In this document: piece after piece, positions 52,044-63,274 of the stretch
How the letters are laid out: each line of letters starts with the position of its first letter
How positions within the stretch are numbered: the stretch's first letter is position 1
NCBI GenBank assembly: GCA_934725855.1
Contig: CAKVCL010000001.1
Coordinates: forward strand, 186,001-250,000
Direction of reading: 5' to 3'
Length of the DNA: 64,000 bases
Origin: an uncultured Cellulosilyticum sp.
GTDB lineage: Bacteria > Bacillota > Clostridia > Lachnospirales > Cellulosilyticaceae
Position numbers and translations under genes: made by a program
Notes under the pieces: generated by a model
The model's database searches: none
What the model was told of the DNA's origin: nothing
The model's input: the letters and a program-made list of their open reading frames with translations, nothing else

Positions 52044-52076
52044 CTTTTCACCTCCAAATGATTTATTTACGCATTC

Positions 52077-52105
52077 ATTATATGATATTTTATTTATTTT
52101 TTCAA
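52077..52105 (-). promoter_or_regulatory. Promoter of the 43-residue peptide gene
   Basis: TTGAAA and TATAAT are separated by exactly 17 bases on the minus strand, 34 bases before the start codon. Confidence 0.8.
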
Positions 52106-52179
52106 ACATTTTATCAATATAACAATAATGAATTTAAATTTTCCTTCTATACATTCATTGCCTGCCTGAAACCATAATC

Positions 52180-52803
52180 CTAATAATTCACTTGTCTTAC
52201 AGTAAATCCATTTTCATCTAATGTTTTAACTAATCTTTGTGGATTTTTCACATCTACTCTTAAAATAAGTTCTTTTAATCCCATCACCTCAGGATCCACT
52301 TGAAGAATACTCATGATATTGCCGTTTTCTTTAGAAATAATTTCTGATAACTTAGCAAGTTGACCTTTAATATCGTAAGTTGTAATCACTAATCTTGTAT
52401 AGCCCATTCCTAATGAATTCTTAAGCGTTCTAAAAACAGCTTTATGCGATACAATGCCCTCAAATTCATCTTTTTCATTAATGACAGGAATAAATTGAAC
52501 ATTATGTGTGCAAAGTAAATTAACCGCATCTTCAATTAGGTCTCCTGGTGCTAAATGTGGAATTTGAGTTTTCATAAATCCTTCAATTGGACGTTTTAAA
52601 AAAGTTTCTTTGTCTTCACCACTCTTAAAATACTCTTGCAGGATATAACGTCTTGAAATAATCCCTATGAATTTCTTTCCTTCAACAACTGGCAATGATA
52701 AAAGTGACTTTGCGTCAATAATATCAAGGGTTTCACCAGCAGTATTTTTCATAGAAATGGTCGTCAAATCATGAAAAGGAATTAATATATTTTTAATAAT
52801 CAT
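52180..52803 (-). CDS. CBS-pair and ACT domain protein, AcuB-like
   Basis: The 207-residue protein has two CBS motifs (DAKSLLSLPVVEGKKFIGIIS and DAVNLLCTHNVQFIPVINE regions, about 1-125) and a C-terminal ACT domain (LAKLSEIISKENGNIMSIL). The same order occurs in Bacillus AcuB. CBS pairs usually bind adenine nucleotides and ACT domains amino acids, so a metabolic sensor is likely. I chose the ATG at 52803, preceded by GGGGGG, over an upstream ATG. Its promoter is strong. Confidence 0.88.
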   Translation of the reverse strand: MIIKNILIPFHDLTTISMKNTAGETLDIIDAKSLLSLPVVEGKKFIGIISRRYILQEYFKSGEDKETFLKRPIEGFMKTQIPHLAPGDLIEDAVNLLCTHNVQFIPVINEKDEFEGIVSHKAVFRTLKNSLGMGYTRLVITTYDIKGQLAKLSEIISKENGNIMSILQVDPEVMGLKELILRVDVKNPQRLVKTLDENGFTVRQVNY

Positions 52804-52824
52804 AACTATCCCCCCTTTTTTCTT

Positions 52825-52853
52825 TATTATATCTTTTCTTATGCAAAATATCA
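52825..52853 (-). promoter_or_regulatory. Promoter of the CBS-ACT gene
   Basis: TTGATA and TATAAT are separated by 17 bases on the minus strand, 22 bases before the start codon. Confidence 0.75.
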
Positions 52854-52912
52854 ACACTATTCATACTTATGTATCCTATAAAAAATTCTTTATAAATTTT
52901 CTATCTCAAAAT

Positions 52913-52949
52913 AAAGAAGCTCTCAACCACTCAAGTTAAAAGCTTCTTT
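52913..52949 (-). terminator. Terminator of the pyrimidine operon
   Basis: AAAGAAGCT and AGCTTCTTT form a nine-pair stem, extended by looser pairing, followed by AUUUUG on the minus strand, 55 bases after the pyrE stop codon. Confidence 0.75.
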
Positions 52950-53004
52950 ACTTTTTTCATTTCTATAGTTCAATCATGTAACGTATCGTTTCTATCATTA
53001 TGGC

Positions 53005-53679
53005 TTATTTCACACAGTATTCTTCTAAATAAGCTTCCATCTTAGCTTTCATTGTATCATCAATGTAAACTTTTCCATCTACTGGATGATTATGAAGAAC
53101 TTCTATCACTTCCTTTACGTTAACAATCGGATAGACCTTAAAGCCATAATCATCATAAATTTGCTGAATCGCTGTTTTATTTTCTAATCCTCTTTCCATA
53201 CGGTCTACAGAGATGATTTCACCTATAATATTCACTTTAGCAGCTGCCATGATTTGTGGTAAGCATTCACGAATAGAAGCACCAGAGGTAATAACATCTT
53301 CTGTAATGATGACATTGTCCCCATCCTTAAGTTTGTAGCCTACCATTTTACCCCCTTCACCGTGATCCTTTTCTTCTTTGCGGTTAAAGCAGTAGTTGAC
53401 ATCCGTATCATACTGGGTGGCAAGTGCCATTGAAGTAGCTACTGCAAGTGGAATCCCTTTATAAGCTGGCCCAAAGAGGACATCGATTTCTTCTTTGATA
53501 TGTTCTTTAATCGCTTTGGCATAGAATTCACCCAATTTTGCAGCTTGAGCACCTGTTTTATAGTTTCCTGTATTCACAAAATAAGGTGTTTTACGACCAC
53601 TTTTAGTGGTAAAATCTCCAAAGGTTAATACCCCTGATCTTACCATAAATTCAATAAACTCTTTTTTATAGCTTTCCAT
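53005..53679 (-). CDS. pyrE: Orotate phosphoribosyltransferase
   Basis: The 224-residue protein has the PRPP-binding motif VIITEDVITSGASIRE and the flexible loop with YCFNRKEEKDHGEGG. It makes OMP from orotate and PRPP. I chose the ATG at 53679, eight bases after AAGG, over an ATG three codons earlier that abuts the ribosome site. It is the last gene of the pyr operon. Confidence 0.95.
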   Translation of the reverse strand: MESYKKEFIEFMVRSGVLTFGDFTTKSGRKTPYFVNTGNYKTGAQAAKLGEFYAKAIKEHIKEEIDVLFGPAYKGIPLAVATSMALATQYDTDVNYCFNRKEEKDHGEGGKMVGYKLKDGDNVIITEDVITSGASIRECLPQIMAAAKVNIIGEIISVDRMERGLENKTAIQQIYDDYGFKVYPIVNVKEVIEVLHNHPVDGKVYIDDTMKAKMEAYLEEYCVK

Positions 53680-53758
53680 TTCTTTCATCCTTTTCTATCG
53701 GTTTTTTAGCTGCCCTTAAAGACCTAGTTCTCTAGCAACTTGCTTCAAAGTGGATTTC

Positions 53759-54670
53759 TTAATCTTGAAATGCGTCTCTAATTTCTTGTAGGTTTTTAAA
53801 CCCATAACGTGCCATATAAGCTATGAGCTCATTTTTAATATCTACAGGTGCGGTTGGGTTAGCAAAAACTGCGGTACCAATGCTGACTGCATCTGCCCCT
53901 GCCATTAAAAATTCTACTACATCTTCTCCTGTCATAATGCCACCCAGTCCAATAATTGGGATATTCACTGCACGGCGAACCTGATAAACCATACGAACAG
54001 CTACTGGCTTAATGGCTGGCCCTGAAAAACCACCCATTTTATTGGCAATCACAGGACGCATGCGATGTACATCAATGCGCATGCCTAGTAAAGTATTAAT
54101 CAGTGACACGGCATCTGCCCCTTCTGCTTCTACTGCTTTTGCAATCTCTGTAATATCGGTTACATTTGGAGTCAGTTTCATAATAATTGGTTTTTTGCTG
54201 ACACGTTTGACTGCTTTTGTTACTTCTGCTGCCATCGCTGGATTGGTTCCAAATCCAATGCCACCTTCTTTCACATTTGGACAAGAAATGTTGACTTCTA
54301 GCATATCCACATCTGCCTGGCTTAAACGTTCTACGACATCGCAGTACTCTGGAATACTATGTCCTGCCACATTGGCAATGATTTTGGTATCAAATTGTCT
54401 TGCAAAAGGGATTTCATGCTCAATATAATAGTCTACGCCTGGATTTTGAAGCCCTACGGCATTAATCATGCCACCATAGGTTTCTGCAATTCTTGGAACT
54501 GGATTGCCATCCCAAGGAACCGAAGCGACGCCTTTTGTAATCATCGCCCCTAATTCACTTAAATCATAAAATGCGCTACTTTCATGAGGTGAAAAGGTTC
54601 CCGAAGCGGTTGTAATGGGGTTTTTTAAGGTCACCCCTGCAATATTCACACTTAAATCAATATGATTCAT
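53759..54670 (-). CDS. pyrD: Dihydroorotate dehydrogenase B, catalytic subunit
   Basis: The 303-residue TIM barrel is the class 1B type: the FMN-binding start NPITTASGTF, the catalytic Cys in EVNISCPNVKEGG and GGIMTGEDVVEFLMAGA near the C-terminus. It oxidises dihydroorotate and passes electrons to the PyrK subunit encoded upstream, overlapping it by 14 bases. Confidence 0.95.
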   Translation of the reverse strand: MNHIDLSVNIAGVTLKNPITTASGTFSPHESSAFYDLSELGAMITKGVASVPWDGNPVPRIAETYGGMINAVGLQNPGVDYYIEHEIPFARQFDTKIIANVAGHSIPEYCDVVERLSQADVDMLEVNISCPNVKEGGIGFGTNPAMAAEVTKAVKRVSKKPIIMKLTPNVTDITEIAKAVEAEGADAVSLINTLLGMRIDVHRMRPVIANKMGGFSGPAIKPVAVRMVYQVRRAVNIPIIGLGGIMTGEDVVEFLMAGADAVSIGTAVFANPTAPVDIKNELIAYMARYGFKNLQEIRDAFQD

Positions 54671-55433
54671 CCCATTTCACCTCACTTCCTAAAAAGACTG
54701 GACCATCTTTACATACTTTTTTAAGTTCATAGCCTTTTTCATTTTCTGCTTTGATTTTTATGACACAGCCAACACATATACCATAGCCGCAGCCCATTCG
54801 TTCTTCCATAGACACTTGAACCGGCTTATTTTGTTTTTCACAAAAATGACTTAGTGCACGAAGCATCACTTTAGGACCACAAGCATAGTAGTAATCTCCC
54901 TTAATCCCTTCTGCTGTCATCAGTTCAATGACATTTCCCTTAAAGCCTACTTTTCCACTATCTGTTGCAATATAAACTTTGACACCTAATGCTTCTAAAG
55001 CATCTATCAAAATAGGATCTTCTCTAAAACCAAGTACAGCAACTTTCTTACCTAGGATAGATTTTGCCAATTCTACAAGTGGGGGAACACCAATTCCTCC
55101 GCCCACTAAAACGGATACTTTTGCATCCTTTTGTACCGTATAACCGTTGCCTAACGCTGTACTGATACGAATACTCTCACCCGTTTCATACTGCATAAAC
55201 TCCCTAGTGCCTTCTCCAACTACGCCATAAACAAGGGTAATCGTTTCTTTACCAATTTCACTAATACTAATCGGTCTTGGAAGCAACGTACTTTTTGATT
55301 TTGGATAAACATTTACAAATTGTCCACAGTGAGCGGATGCTGCTACTTCTGGAGCGTTAATCATCATTTTATAAATCATAGGAGCAATTTCACTTTGCCC
55401 TATGATTTTTCCTTCCACTACTTTTTTATTCAT
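54657..55433 (-). CDS. pyrK: Dihydroorotate dehydrogenase B, electron transfer subunit
   Basis: The 258-residue protein has a ferredoxin-reductase-like FAD domain ([11 protein letters not shown]), an NAD-binding domain ([14 protein letters not shown]) and a C-terminal [2Fe-2S] site ([15 protein letters not shown] and VCKDGPVF). It channels electrons from PyrD to NAD. I chose the ATG at 55433, nine bases after GGGAG; it overlaps the carB stop codon by eight bases. Confidence 0.94.
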   Translation of the reverse strand: MNKKVVEGKIIGQSEIAPMIYKMMINAPEVAASAHCGQFVNVYPKSKSTLLPRPISISEIGKETITLVYGVVGEGTREFMQYETGESIRISTALGNGYTVQKDAKVSVLVGGGIGVPPLVELAKSILGKKVAVLGFREDPILIDALEALGVKVYIATDSGKVGFKGNVIELMTAEGIKGDYYYACGPKVMLRALSHFCEKQNKPVQVSMEERMGCGYGICVGCVIKIKAENEKGYELKKVCKDGPVFLGSEVKWDESY

Positions 55434-58400
55434 GTCGTCTAGCTCCCATATCATAAATATCGGTTTGATCAATTGTCACTTGCTTAGATACGATGTCTGC
55501 CATTGCTCTTACGGTATCAAGAGAAGTTAAGATTTGAATAGAAGACTCGATGGCAATACGTCTCATTCTAAAGCCATCACGTTTTGAATCATTTCCTTTA
55601 GTTGGTGTATTAACGACTAAGTCAATTTCTCCATTCCTAAAAAGTTTAAAGATTTCATCATCCTCATTAACAAATTTATTATTTGGAGGCGTTGATAACT
55701 TTTCAACTACTCTGGCTTCAATACCATTTTCATTAAGCTTTTTGGCTGTTCCTTCTGTAGCTATAAATTTGTAGCCCATGGCTGCAAATCGTTTGGCAAT
55801 CGTTACAAACTCATCTTGATCATATTTTTGAATGGTTGCAAAGATGGTACCACCGTGCATCGGTAAGCTCTTGCCTGCTGCAATAAAGCCTTTATATAAT
55901 GCTTCTTCTACCGTGCGGCCAACACCTAATACTTCACCGGTTGATTTCATTTCTGGTCCAAGGCTGACTTCTACTCTTGGTAATTTTTCTGTTGAGAAAA
56001 CAGGCACTTTAATCGCATAGAAGTTTTCTGGTTCTGGATAGAGTCCTACTCCATAACCCAGTTCAGAAATTTTCTTACCTAACATAGCTTCTACTGCAAG
56101 GTCAATAATTGGTACACCTGTTACTTTAGAAATATAAGGTACGGTACGGCTTGAACGAGGGTTTACTTCAATAATATACAAGTCGTTTTTGTATTCAATA
56201 TATTGAATATTAATCATCCCTAATACTTTAAGTTCTTTAGCAAGCAGTTGCGTACAGGTAATAATCTTTTCTTTCATTTCCTTGGAAATATTCACACTTG
56301 GATAAAGGGTCGTACTATCTCCAGAGTGAATCCCTGCTCTTTCTAAATGTTCCATAATACCCGGAATGAGGATGTTTTCCCCATCTGAAAGGGCATCCAC
56401 TTCAATTTCACGTCCCATTAAGTAACGGTCAATGAGTACTGGGTTTTCTGGGTCGCGGTCAAACGCATTAATAAGATATCTTTCTAATTGATTTGCTTCA
56501 TAAGTAATTTCCATTCCTTGACCACCCAGTACATAAGAAGGACGTACCAGTACGGGATACTCTAATTCTTCTGCAACTTGCAATCCTTCTTCTACAGACC
56601 AAATCGCTTTTCCTTTTGGACGTTTAATATGAAGCTTTTCAAGAATTTCATCAAATTTTTCCCGATCCTCTGCTTCATCCATATGCTGTGGGGCTGTTCC
56701 AAGCACCGGGATATTCATTTTTTGACAGAACTTAGCTAGTTTAATGGCTGTTTGTCCACCGAACTGCAAAATGACACCCATTGGTTTTTCTTTTAAGAAG
56801 ATATGGTAGAAATCTTCATCTGTAAGCGGTTCAAAATACAATTTATCAGAGGTATTAAAGTCTGTACTAACCGTTTCAGGGTTATTATTGACAATAATCG
56901 TTTCAATGCCTTTTTTCTTAAGTGCCATAATCGCATGTACAGAGCAGTAGTCAAACTCAATCCCTTGACCAATTCGAATTGGACCTGAACCAATAACCAT
57001 GACTTTTTGTTTATCAGATACTTCAACTTCATCCACTTCATCATAAGTTGAATAATAGTAAGGAGATTCCGCTTCAAATTCGCCCCCACAAGTATCTACC
57101 ATTTTATAAACTGGCATAATATTCCATTTAAAACGTAACTCGCGGATATCCTCTTCGGTTACATTTAAAAACTCAGCAATTGCCTTATCTGCAAAACCTC
57201 TCTTCTTAAGCTTTTTAAGGTATTTAGGAGTGAGTTCATCAAACTCCATTTCACCAAGCAGTTCTTCTTGTTCAATAATCCATCTAAATTTCTCTACAAA
57301 GAAAATATCCATTCCAGTGATTTTGCAAACTTGCTCCACGCGGTAGTGACGACGAAGCATTTCTGCCAAAGCAAAAATTCTTTCATCATCTGCAATAATC
57401 ACTTTTTCTTTCAGTTCATCTAATGTACAGTGTTCCAATTTTTTGTGTTTGAAACTAAATTGACCAATTTCAAGTGAACGAAGACCTTTTAAGAAAGCAC
57501 TTTCAAAGTTATTTCCAATCGCCATGATTTCACCTGTTGCCATCATTTTAGTCCCAAGTGTACGTTTAGCCGTGTAGAATTTATCAAATGGCCATTTTGG
57601 TATTTTACATACCACATAATCGAGTGTTGGTTCAAAGCAAGCATAGGTTTTACCTGTTACTGCATTTTTGATTTCATCTAGTCCATAACCTAATGCAATC
57701 TTAGCAGATACTCTAGCAATCGGATAACCCGTCGCTTTAGAGGCAAGCGCTGAAGAACGGCTTACACGAGGATTAATCTCGATAACGGCATATTCAAAGC
57801 TATCTGGATTTAAGGCAAGTTGTACGTTACAGCCCCCACGGATATCACAAGCGGAAATAATATCTAATGAAGCTCGACGAAGCATTTGATATTCCTTGTC
57901 AGATAAAGTTTGAGAAGGGGCAACGACAATACTATCTCCTGTATGAATGCCAACTGGGTCAATATTCTCCATATTACATACGGTAATACAGGTTCCATAC
58001 TGGTCACGCATCACTTCATATTCGATTTCTTTCCAGCCTTTAATGCATTTCTCAATTAAAACTTGATGTACGCGAGAAAGATGTAGTCCACTTGATGCAA
58101 TATCACAAAGTTCCTCTTCTGTTTCGGCGATACCACCACCTGTCCCACCTAATGTATAAGCTGGACGAACAACCACTGGATAACCAATTTTTCTTGCAAA
58201 TTTAACCGCATCCTCAACCGTTTCAACCGTTTGACTTTCAATAACCGGTTGATGAATTCTATTCATTAAAGCTCTAAAACCTTCACGGTCTTCCCCTTCT
58301 TTAATGGCAGAAATCTGTGTCCCAATGACACGCACATTGTATTTTTCCAAGATGCCCTTATCATGAAGCTCAACAGCAAGATTAAGTGCAGTTTGTCCGC

Positions 58401-58671
58401 CTACTCCTGCCAGTACACTATCTGGTCTTTCTTTAGCAATGACTTTCTCAATGAATTCCACCGTAAGTGGTTCGATATAAATTTTATCTGCAATTTCTTT
58501 ATCCGTCATAATCGTAGCGGGATTACTATTTACTAAAATGGCTTCGATGCCTTCTTCACGAATAGCCGCACACGCTTGTGCCCCTGAATAGTCAAACTCT
58601 GCGGCTTGCCCAATCACAATGGGACCTGAACCAATTACTAATACTTTCTTAATACTATTATCCTTAGGCAT
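55426..58671 (-). CDS. carB: Carbamoyl phosphate synthase, large subunit
   Basis: The 1081-residue protein has the duplicated ATP-grasp halves, each preceded by a pre-ATP-grasp region ([20 protein letters not shown] and [19 protein letters not shown]). The first half makes carboxyphosphate and carbamate, the second phosphorylates carbamate. The C-terminal 130 residues are the allosteric MGS-like domain, which in this family binds UMP, ornithine or PRPP. Length is standard. It overlaps carA by eight bases. Confidence 0.96.
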   Translation of the reverse strand: MPKDNSIKKVLVIGSGPIVIGQAAEFDYSGAQACAAIREEGIEAILVNSNPATIMTDKEIADKIYIEPLTVEFIEKVIAKERPDSVLAGVGGQTALNLAVELHDKGILEKYNVRVIGTQISAIKEGEDREGFRALMNRIHQPVIESQTVETVEDAVKFARKIGYPVVVRPAYTLGGTGGGIAETEEELCDIASSGLHLSRVHQVLIEKCIKGWKEIEYEVMRDQYGTCITVCNMENIDPVGIHTGDSIVVAPSQTLSDKEYQMLRRASLDIISACDIRGGCNVQLALNPDSFEYAVIEINPRVSRSSALASKATGYPIARVSAKIALGYGLDEIKNAVTGKTYACFEPTLDYVVCKIPKWPFDKFYTAKRTLGTKMMATGEIMAIGNNFESAFLKGLRSLEIGQFSFKHKKLEHCTLDELKEKVIIADDERIFALAEMLRRHYRVEQVCKITGMDIFFVEKFRWIIEQEELLGEMEFDELTPKYLKKLKKRGFADKAIAEFLNVTEEDIRELRFKWNIMPVYKMVDTCGGEFEAESPYYYSTYDEVDEVEVSDKQKVMVIGSGPIRIGQGIEFDYCSVHAIMALKKKGIETIIVNNNPETVSTDFNTSDKLYFEPLTDEDFYHIFLKEKPMGVILQFGGQTAIKLAKFCQKMNIPVLGTAPQHMDEAEDREKFDEILEKLHIKRPKGKAIWSVEEGLQVAEELEYPVLVRPSYVLGGQGMEITYEANQLERYLINAFDRDPENPVLIDRYLMGREIEVDALSDGENILIPGIMEHLERAGIHSGDSTTLYPSVNISKEMKEKIITCTQLLAKELKVLGMINIQYIEYKNDLYIIEVNPRSSRTVPYISKVTGVPIIDLAVEAMLGKKISELGYGVGLYPEPENFYAIKVPVFSTEKLPRVEVSLGPEMKSTGEVLGVGRTVEEALYKGFIAAGKSLPMHGGTIFATIQKYDQDEFVTIAKRFAAMGYKFIATEGTAKKLNENGIEARVVEKLSTPPNNKFVNEDDEIFKLFRNGEIDLVVNTPTKGNDSKRDGFRMRRIAIESSIQILTSLDTVRAMADIVSKQVTIDQTDIYDMGARRHE

Positions 58672-59731
58672 TTAATTTACCCCCTTGCATCACTGTCATA
58701 AATTCGTCAAAAATATGTGCGGTATCTGTTGGTCCTGGACATGCCTCAGGATGGAATTGCACACTATAAATATCTAATTCTTTAAAATACATACCCTCTA
58801 CTGTTTGATCATTCATATTCGTATGGGTCACAACGGCTCCTTCTGGAAGCGTTTCTACATAATAATTATGGTTTTGTGAGGTGATGTAGACACGATTTGT
58901 AATAAAGTCTTTAACGGGATGGTTACAACCATGATGTCCAAATTTTAATTTAGCGGTATTGCCCCCTAAAGCAAGACATAAAAGTTGATGACCAAGACAA
59001 ATGGCGGTAATTGGTTTCTTACCCACTAATGCTTTAACTGTGGCTACTGTATCGGGTACATCTTTTGGATCCGCTGGACCATTAGAAATAAATACGCCAT
59101 CTGGGCTGACTGCTAAAATTTCCTCTGCTGTGACACTCGCTGGAAATATCGTCATTTTACAGCCCCTTGCTTCAAATGAACGTAGGATGTTTGCTTTAAT
59201 GCCACAGTCAATGACTGCAATATGCATTTTTTTGCCTGGAATCGTATAACTTTCTTTAGTGGTGACTTCGGCAACTGCAGATTGGTTATTAAACGCATCT
59301 ATTTTCATTTTAATTTGACTTGGTGTCAGTTCTCTTACTGCAATAATAGCTCTCATGGTTCCATGATCTCTAAGGACCTTTGTTAAAGCTCTTGTATCAA
59401 TCCCTTCAAGTCCAATCACCTTTTGAGATTTTAAATACCCATCTAAAGTGAGTTCGCATCTAAAGTTATTTGGATAATCTGATTTTTCACGAACAATCAA
59501 GGCGCGAACATGTGACCGACTACTTTCCATATCTTCAAGATTGATGCCATAATTTCCAATCAGTGGATAGGTCATAACCACCATTTGTCCGCAATATGAA
59601 GGATCTGTAAGGATTTCTTGATATCCTGTCATTCCTGTATTAAATACGACTTCTCCAATGGTTTCTTTTAAATAGCCGAAAGCTTTCCCCTCAAAGACCA
59701 TTCCATTTTCTAAAATTAATTGTGCCTTCAT
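58664..59731 (-). CDS. carA: Carbamoyl phosphate synthase, small subunit
   Basis: The 355-residue protein has the CarA N-terminal domain and a class I glutaminase domain with the nucleophile Cys in [14 protein letters not shown] and the His in [14 protein letters not shown]. It supplies ammonia to CarB. The start is one base after pyrF ends. Confidence 0.96.
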   Translation of the reverse strand: MKAQLILENGMVFEGKAFGYLKETIGEVVFNTGMTGYQEILTDPSYCGQMVVMTYPLIGNYGINLEDMESSRSHVRALIVREKSDYPNNFRCELTLDGYLKSQKVIGLEGIDTRALTKVLRDHGTMRAIIAVRELTPSQIKMKIDAFNNQSAVAEVTTKESYTIPGKKMHIAVIDCGIKANILRSFEARGCKMTIFPASVTAEEILAVSPDGVFISNGPADPKDVPDTVATVKALVGKKPITAICLGHQLLCLALGGNTAKLKFGHHGCNHPVKDFITNRVYITSQNHNYYVETLPEGAVVTHTNMNDQTVEGMYFKELDIYSVQFHPEACPGPTDTAHIFDEFMTVMQGGKLNA

Positions 59732-59732
59732 T

Positions 59733-60647
59733 TTAACCCATCACTCCTTGTAAGTCTTTTTGCATCGCAATAACTGCTTTCTTAGATGCGATGGCAAATT
59801 CTTTTTCTGTTACTTCCGTATCTTTTTTGTAAGCCGCAATGATTCCTCTTGAAGAGTTCACAATAATGCCTTCGCCATTTTTATCAAAATAATCTTTTAA
59901 ATCTTCTGCTTTACCACCTTGCGCACCGTAGCCTGGTACGAGGAAGAAGGTATTTGGCATTCTCTTTCGAAGTTCTACCCCTTGTTCTTTGTAAGTCGCC
60001 CCAACTACTGCGCCTACTTTACTATAGCCTTTAGTTCCCATAGCCATTTGACCCCATTTATGAACGAGGTCCGCTGTTTTATCATAAATCGGTGTGCCCT
60101 CTACCAATAAATCTTGAAGCTCTACCCCACTTGGATTACTCGTTTTTACTAAAACGAAAATACCACGATCTTTCTCATTGCAAGCTTTAATAAAAGGATC
60201 AACGCCATCAAATCCCATATAAGGATTAATCGTTACGGCATCTTCCTGCCATAAGTCAAAAGACTCTCCTTCGATCTCTACCCCTGAAATATGTCCTGCA
60301 TAAGCTGCTGCTGTTGAAGCGATGTCCCCTCTTTTAATATCTCCAATGACAACTAGTCCTTTAGCTTTTGCATAAGCAATTGTTTCCATATAAGCTCTTA
60401 AGCCCTCTAACCCATATTGTTCATACATTGCTACTTGTGGTTTAACCGCTGGAATCAGTGGGGATACTTCATCCAATATGGCTTTATTAAAAGCAATAAA
60501 CATTTCGGCTACTGCTTTAGGTGTTTTACCATACTTTTCAAACATTTCTTCTTTAATAAAAGAAGGTATCATGGCAAGCGTTGGATCTAACCCTACCACG
60601 GTTGGGTTTTGTTTTGCTTCTATTTGACTCATTAATCGATCGATCAT
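59733..60647 (-). CDS. pyrF: Orotidine 5'-phosphate decarboxylase, type 2
   Basis: The 304-residue protein is the longer type 2 OMP decarboxylase. It shows VGLDPTLAMIP at the start, the catalytic VIGDIKRGDIASTA, and the phosphate-binding PGYGAQGGKAED. It converts OMP to UMP, the last step of the pathway. About 120 bases separate it from pyrC, the largest gap in the operon, but no terminator is seen there. Confidence 0.95.
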   Translation of the reverse strand: MIDRLMSQIEAKQNPTVVGLDPTLAMIPSFIKEEMFEKYGKTPKAVAEMFIAFNKAILDEVSPLIPAVKPQVAMYEQYGLEGLRAYMETIAYAKAKGLVVIGDIKRGDIASTAAAYAGHISGVEIEGESFDLWQEDAVTINPYMGFDGVDPFIKACNEKDRGIFVLVKTSNPSGVELQDLLVEGTPIYDKTADLVHKWGQMAMGTKGYSKVGAVVGATYKEQGVELRKRMPNTFFLVPGYGAQGGKAEDLKDYFDKNGEGIIVNSSRGIIAAYKKDTEVTEKEFAIASKKAVIAMQKDLQGVMG

Positions 60648-60767
60648 AGCACTTCTCCTTTTATTTTCCTATTAATCTGAACTGCATAATATTCATATTT
60701 ATACATTAATATTTATAATTATTCTAACACTTTTTTCAGTTTTAGCAACCTTATCAGACATTTTCAT

Positions 60768-62036
60768 TTATTTTTCATAAACTTTTTTTCCTGCAACTAA
60801 CGTACAAATGACTTCTCCTTGTAAAGTCATGCCAATAAAAGGAGAGTTTTTGCTTTTACCTGCAAAAGTTTCTTTAGTCACGGTATAAGTTGCTTTTGGG
60901 TCTATTAGCGTGATATCTGCTACTTTACCTACTGAAAGATCGCCTTTTTCAATACCTAATATTTCGGCTGGCTTTGTGCTCATTTTCTCTATTAGTTGCA
61001 TTTTACTAAGAAGTCCTGACTGATAAAGCTGTGTAAAACTTAGTCCAAAACTCGTTTCAAGTCCCACAATGCCAAATGGCGCTTTTTCAAATTCTACGTT
61101 TTTCTCATCATAATGATGAGGCGCATGATCGGTTGCAATCACATCTAATGTGCCATCTGCTAGCGCACGCTTAATCGCTTCCACATCTTTTTTCGTACGA
61201 AGCGGTGGGCTCATTTTTTTATTGGTATCGTAATCTCCTAAAATACTATCATCTAATGTAAAGTAATGAGGTGCTGTTTCTGCGGTCACATGAACGCCTT
61301 GTGCCTTAGCAAATCGAATAATCTCTAAGCTGCCTTCTGTGCTAATGTGGCAAAGGTGAAGTTTACAGCCTGTATATTTAGCCAGTAAAATATCTCTTGC
61401 TACAATAATCTCTTCTGCTTCTCTTGGAATCCCCTTAATGCCAAAAAGTTGTGCGTTTTCTCCTGCATTCATTGCCCCACCAGTTAAAGTGCGATCTTCC
61501 GTGTGTGACATCATCACTAATCCAAAGGGTTTGGCATAACTCATTGCTTTTTTAAGCAGTCCTGAATCCATGACCGTTTTACCATCTTCACTAATGGCAC
61601 AAATGCCATGCTCCTTCATTTTTCCAATGTCTGCAAGACTTTCCCCCTGCTGACCCTTAGTAATAGCACCAATAGGTAAGACATTCACCCCATTGGCTCT
61701 TTTTGCCATCGCATAAATATATTCCACCACACATTCATTGTCAATGACTGGATTGGTATTTGGCATACAACAAACGGTAGTGAATCCACCTTTTGCAGCA
61801 GCTTTTGCGCCACTTTCGATATCTTCTTTATATTCAAAACCAGGTGCTCTAAAATGAACATGAAGATCAATAAGACCTGGAACCACCCATTTACCGCCTG
61901 CATTAATGGTTTCATCTGCCTTATCCTCTTTATACCCAATAAAGCTTACAATCCCATCTTCTATCCATAAATCACTTACCTCTTCCATTTGAGTTTTTGG
62001 GTTAATAATGAGTCCATTTTTGATACAAGTTTTCAT
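60768..62036 (-). CDS. pyrC: Dihydroorotase
   Basis: The 422-residue amidohydrolase is class I: metal-binding VDLHVHFRAPG-type motif (LIDLHVHFRAPGFEYK), HICHIS-like LCHISTEGS and the Asp in VIATDHAPH. It closes carbamoyl aspartate to dihydroorotate. Its start overlaps the pyrB stop codon by four bases. Confidence 0.96.
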   Translation of the reverse strand: MKTCIKNGLIINPKTQMEEVSDLWIEDGIVSFIGYKEDKADETINAGGKWVVPGLIDLHVHFRAPGFEYKEDIESGAKAAAKGGFTTVCCMPNTNPVIDNECVVEYIYAMAKRANGVNVLPIGAITKGQQGESLADIGKMKEHGICAISEDGKTVMDSGLLKKAMSYAKPFGLVMMSHTEDRTLTGGAMNAGENAQLFGIKGIPREAEEIIVARDILLAKYTGCKLHLCHISTEGSLEIIRFAKAQGVHVTAETAPHYFTLDDSILGDYDTNKKMSPPLRTKKDVEAIKRALADGTLDVIATDHAPHHYDEKNVEFEKAPFGIVGLETSFGLSFTQLYQSGLLSKMQLIEKMSTKPAEILGIEKGDLSVGKVADITLIDPKATYTVTKETFAGKSKNSPFIGMTLQGEVICTLVAGKKVYEK

Positions 62037-62971
62037 TCGTTTGATCTCCTTTCATTTAATAAAGCTAAAATCGCCATACGCACAGCCACACCATTGGTTA
62101 CTTGCTGGTCAATGACAGATACCTCACTGTCCATGAGTTCTGGCATCAGTTCTACCCCACGATTAACAGGTGCTGGGTGCATCAAAATAGCATCTGGCTT
62201 AGCAAAGCTAAATAAGTGTTCATCTATACCATAGAGCTGACTATACTCTCTAAGGTTAGGGAAAAGACCTCCCTTTTGTCTTTCAAGCTGAATGCGAAGC
62301 GCCATCACAATGTCGGCATCCTTTACTGCTTTTTTAAGATCTGTTTCTACCTTGCAACCTAGTGCTTCCATACTTTTAGCCGTTAAAGTCCCAGGTCCAG
62401 CTAAAGTTACCTTCGCACCAAGTTTATTTAATCCGAACACATTAGAACGTGCCACACGACTATGTGCAATGTCTCCAATAATGGTCACCTTTAAATCTTT
62501 AAAGCCACCTTTTTTCTCATAAATGGTGTAAAAATCAAGAAGTGCTTGTGTAGGATGTTCATTAGCCCCGTCTCCTGCATTAATGACACTCGCTTGTACG
62601 TTTCTCGCAAGAAGATGAGCTGCTCCACTTTGGCTATGACGCATGATCATGTAGTCAATTCCCATACGATCTAAGGTAATTCCTGTATCTACGAGACTTT
62701 CACCTTTTTGAACACTACTGCTTGCAACCCCTAAATTTTTTACTTGTGCGCCTAGATAACTTGCCGCCATCGTAAAAGCCATACGGGTTCTCGTGCTATT
62801 CTCATAAAAAAGCGTTACGGCTGTATTTCCTTTTAATAGTTCACTTTTATCTGCTTGTCTGGTTACAATTTTTTTCATACGCTCAGCACGTTCAAGGATG
62901 AGCCAAATCTCTTCTGAGGTGAGGTCTCTGATGCCTAATAAGTCTTTTTCATTTAGAAATTGCTTTTTCAT
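62033..62971 (-). CDS. pyrB: Aspartate carbamoyltransferase, catalytic subunit
   Basis: The 312-residue protein has the carbamoyl-phosphate-binding motif YENSTRTRMAFT, the HPTQALLD motif and MHPAPVNRGVE near the C-terminus. No regulatory subunit (pyrI) is encoded in the operon, so feedback by nucleotides at this enzyme is unlikely. The ATG at 62971, seven bases after AAGGG, is preferred to one two codons earlier. It is the first structural gene of the pyr operon. Confidence 0.95.
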   Translation of the reverse strand: MKKQFLNEKDLLGIRDLTSEEIWLILERAERMKKIVTRQADKSELLKGNTAVTLFYENSTRTRMAFTMAASYLGAQVKNLGVASSSVQKGESLVDTGITLDRMGIDYMIMRHSQSGAAHLLARNVQASVINAGDGANEHPTQALLDFYTIYEKKGGFKDLKVTIIGDIAHSRVARSNVFGLNKLGAKVTLAGPGTLTAKSMEALGCKVETDLKKAVKDADIVMALRIQLERQKGGLFPNLREYSQLYGIDEHLFSFAKPDAILMHPAPVNRGVELMPELMDSEVSVIDQQVTNGVAVRMAILALLNERRSNE

Positions 62972-63037
62972 TTCCATACCCTTCCTTTACACCCTACTTA
63001 GATTGCTTTTAGAGAATCGAACGTTGGACATTACTCA

Positions 63038-63085
63038 AAAAAATAAAAGGCAATAATAGGATAAATACTCCTAATATTGCCTTTT
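63038..63085 (-). terminator. Attenuator terminator in the pyr leader
   Basis: AAAAGGCAATATTAGGA and TCCTATTATTGCCTTTT pair into a long stem followed by AUUUUUUU on the minus strand. It lies about 70 bases before pyrB and after the PyrR-type site, so it can switch off the operon before any gene is read. Confidence 0.85.
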
Positions 63086-63225
63086 CATGACCTAATAGAC
63101 AAAATAAGAAAACACTAAGCATCTTATACTTAATCCATCCTCTTACTCTATCTTTTTATCTTCTTTATTTATTTAAAAATTAGATGCAAACCATCTCATA
63201 TAATGTTCTTATTTTCTTCTCCTTT

Positions 63226-63243
63226 TTGGTCTCTCTGGGCCAA
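63226..63243 (-). promoter_or_regulatory. PyrR-type binding hairpin
   Basis: The RNA UUGGC-CCAGAGAG-ACCAA forms a short stem with the loop CCAGAGAG. This fits the core CCNGNGAG of the PyrR binding consensus found in Bacillus pyr leaders. PyrR with UMP/UTP would stabilise this arrangement and favour the terminator further down. The pyrR gene is not in the window. Confidence 0.75.
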
Positions 63244-63274
63244 GTTTAAAGGCAATCATTATTTAATTGCCATT

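Noticed and set aside
54012..54428. 138-codon plus-strand frame
   Set aside because: It lies entirely within pyrD on the opposite strand and has no ribosome site or protein-like features.
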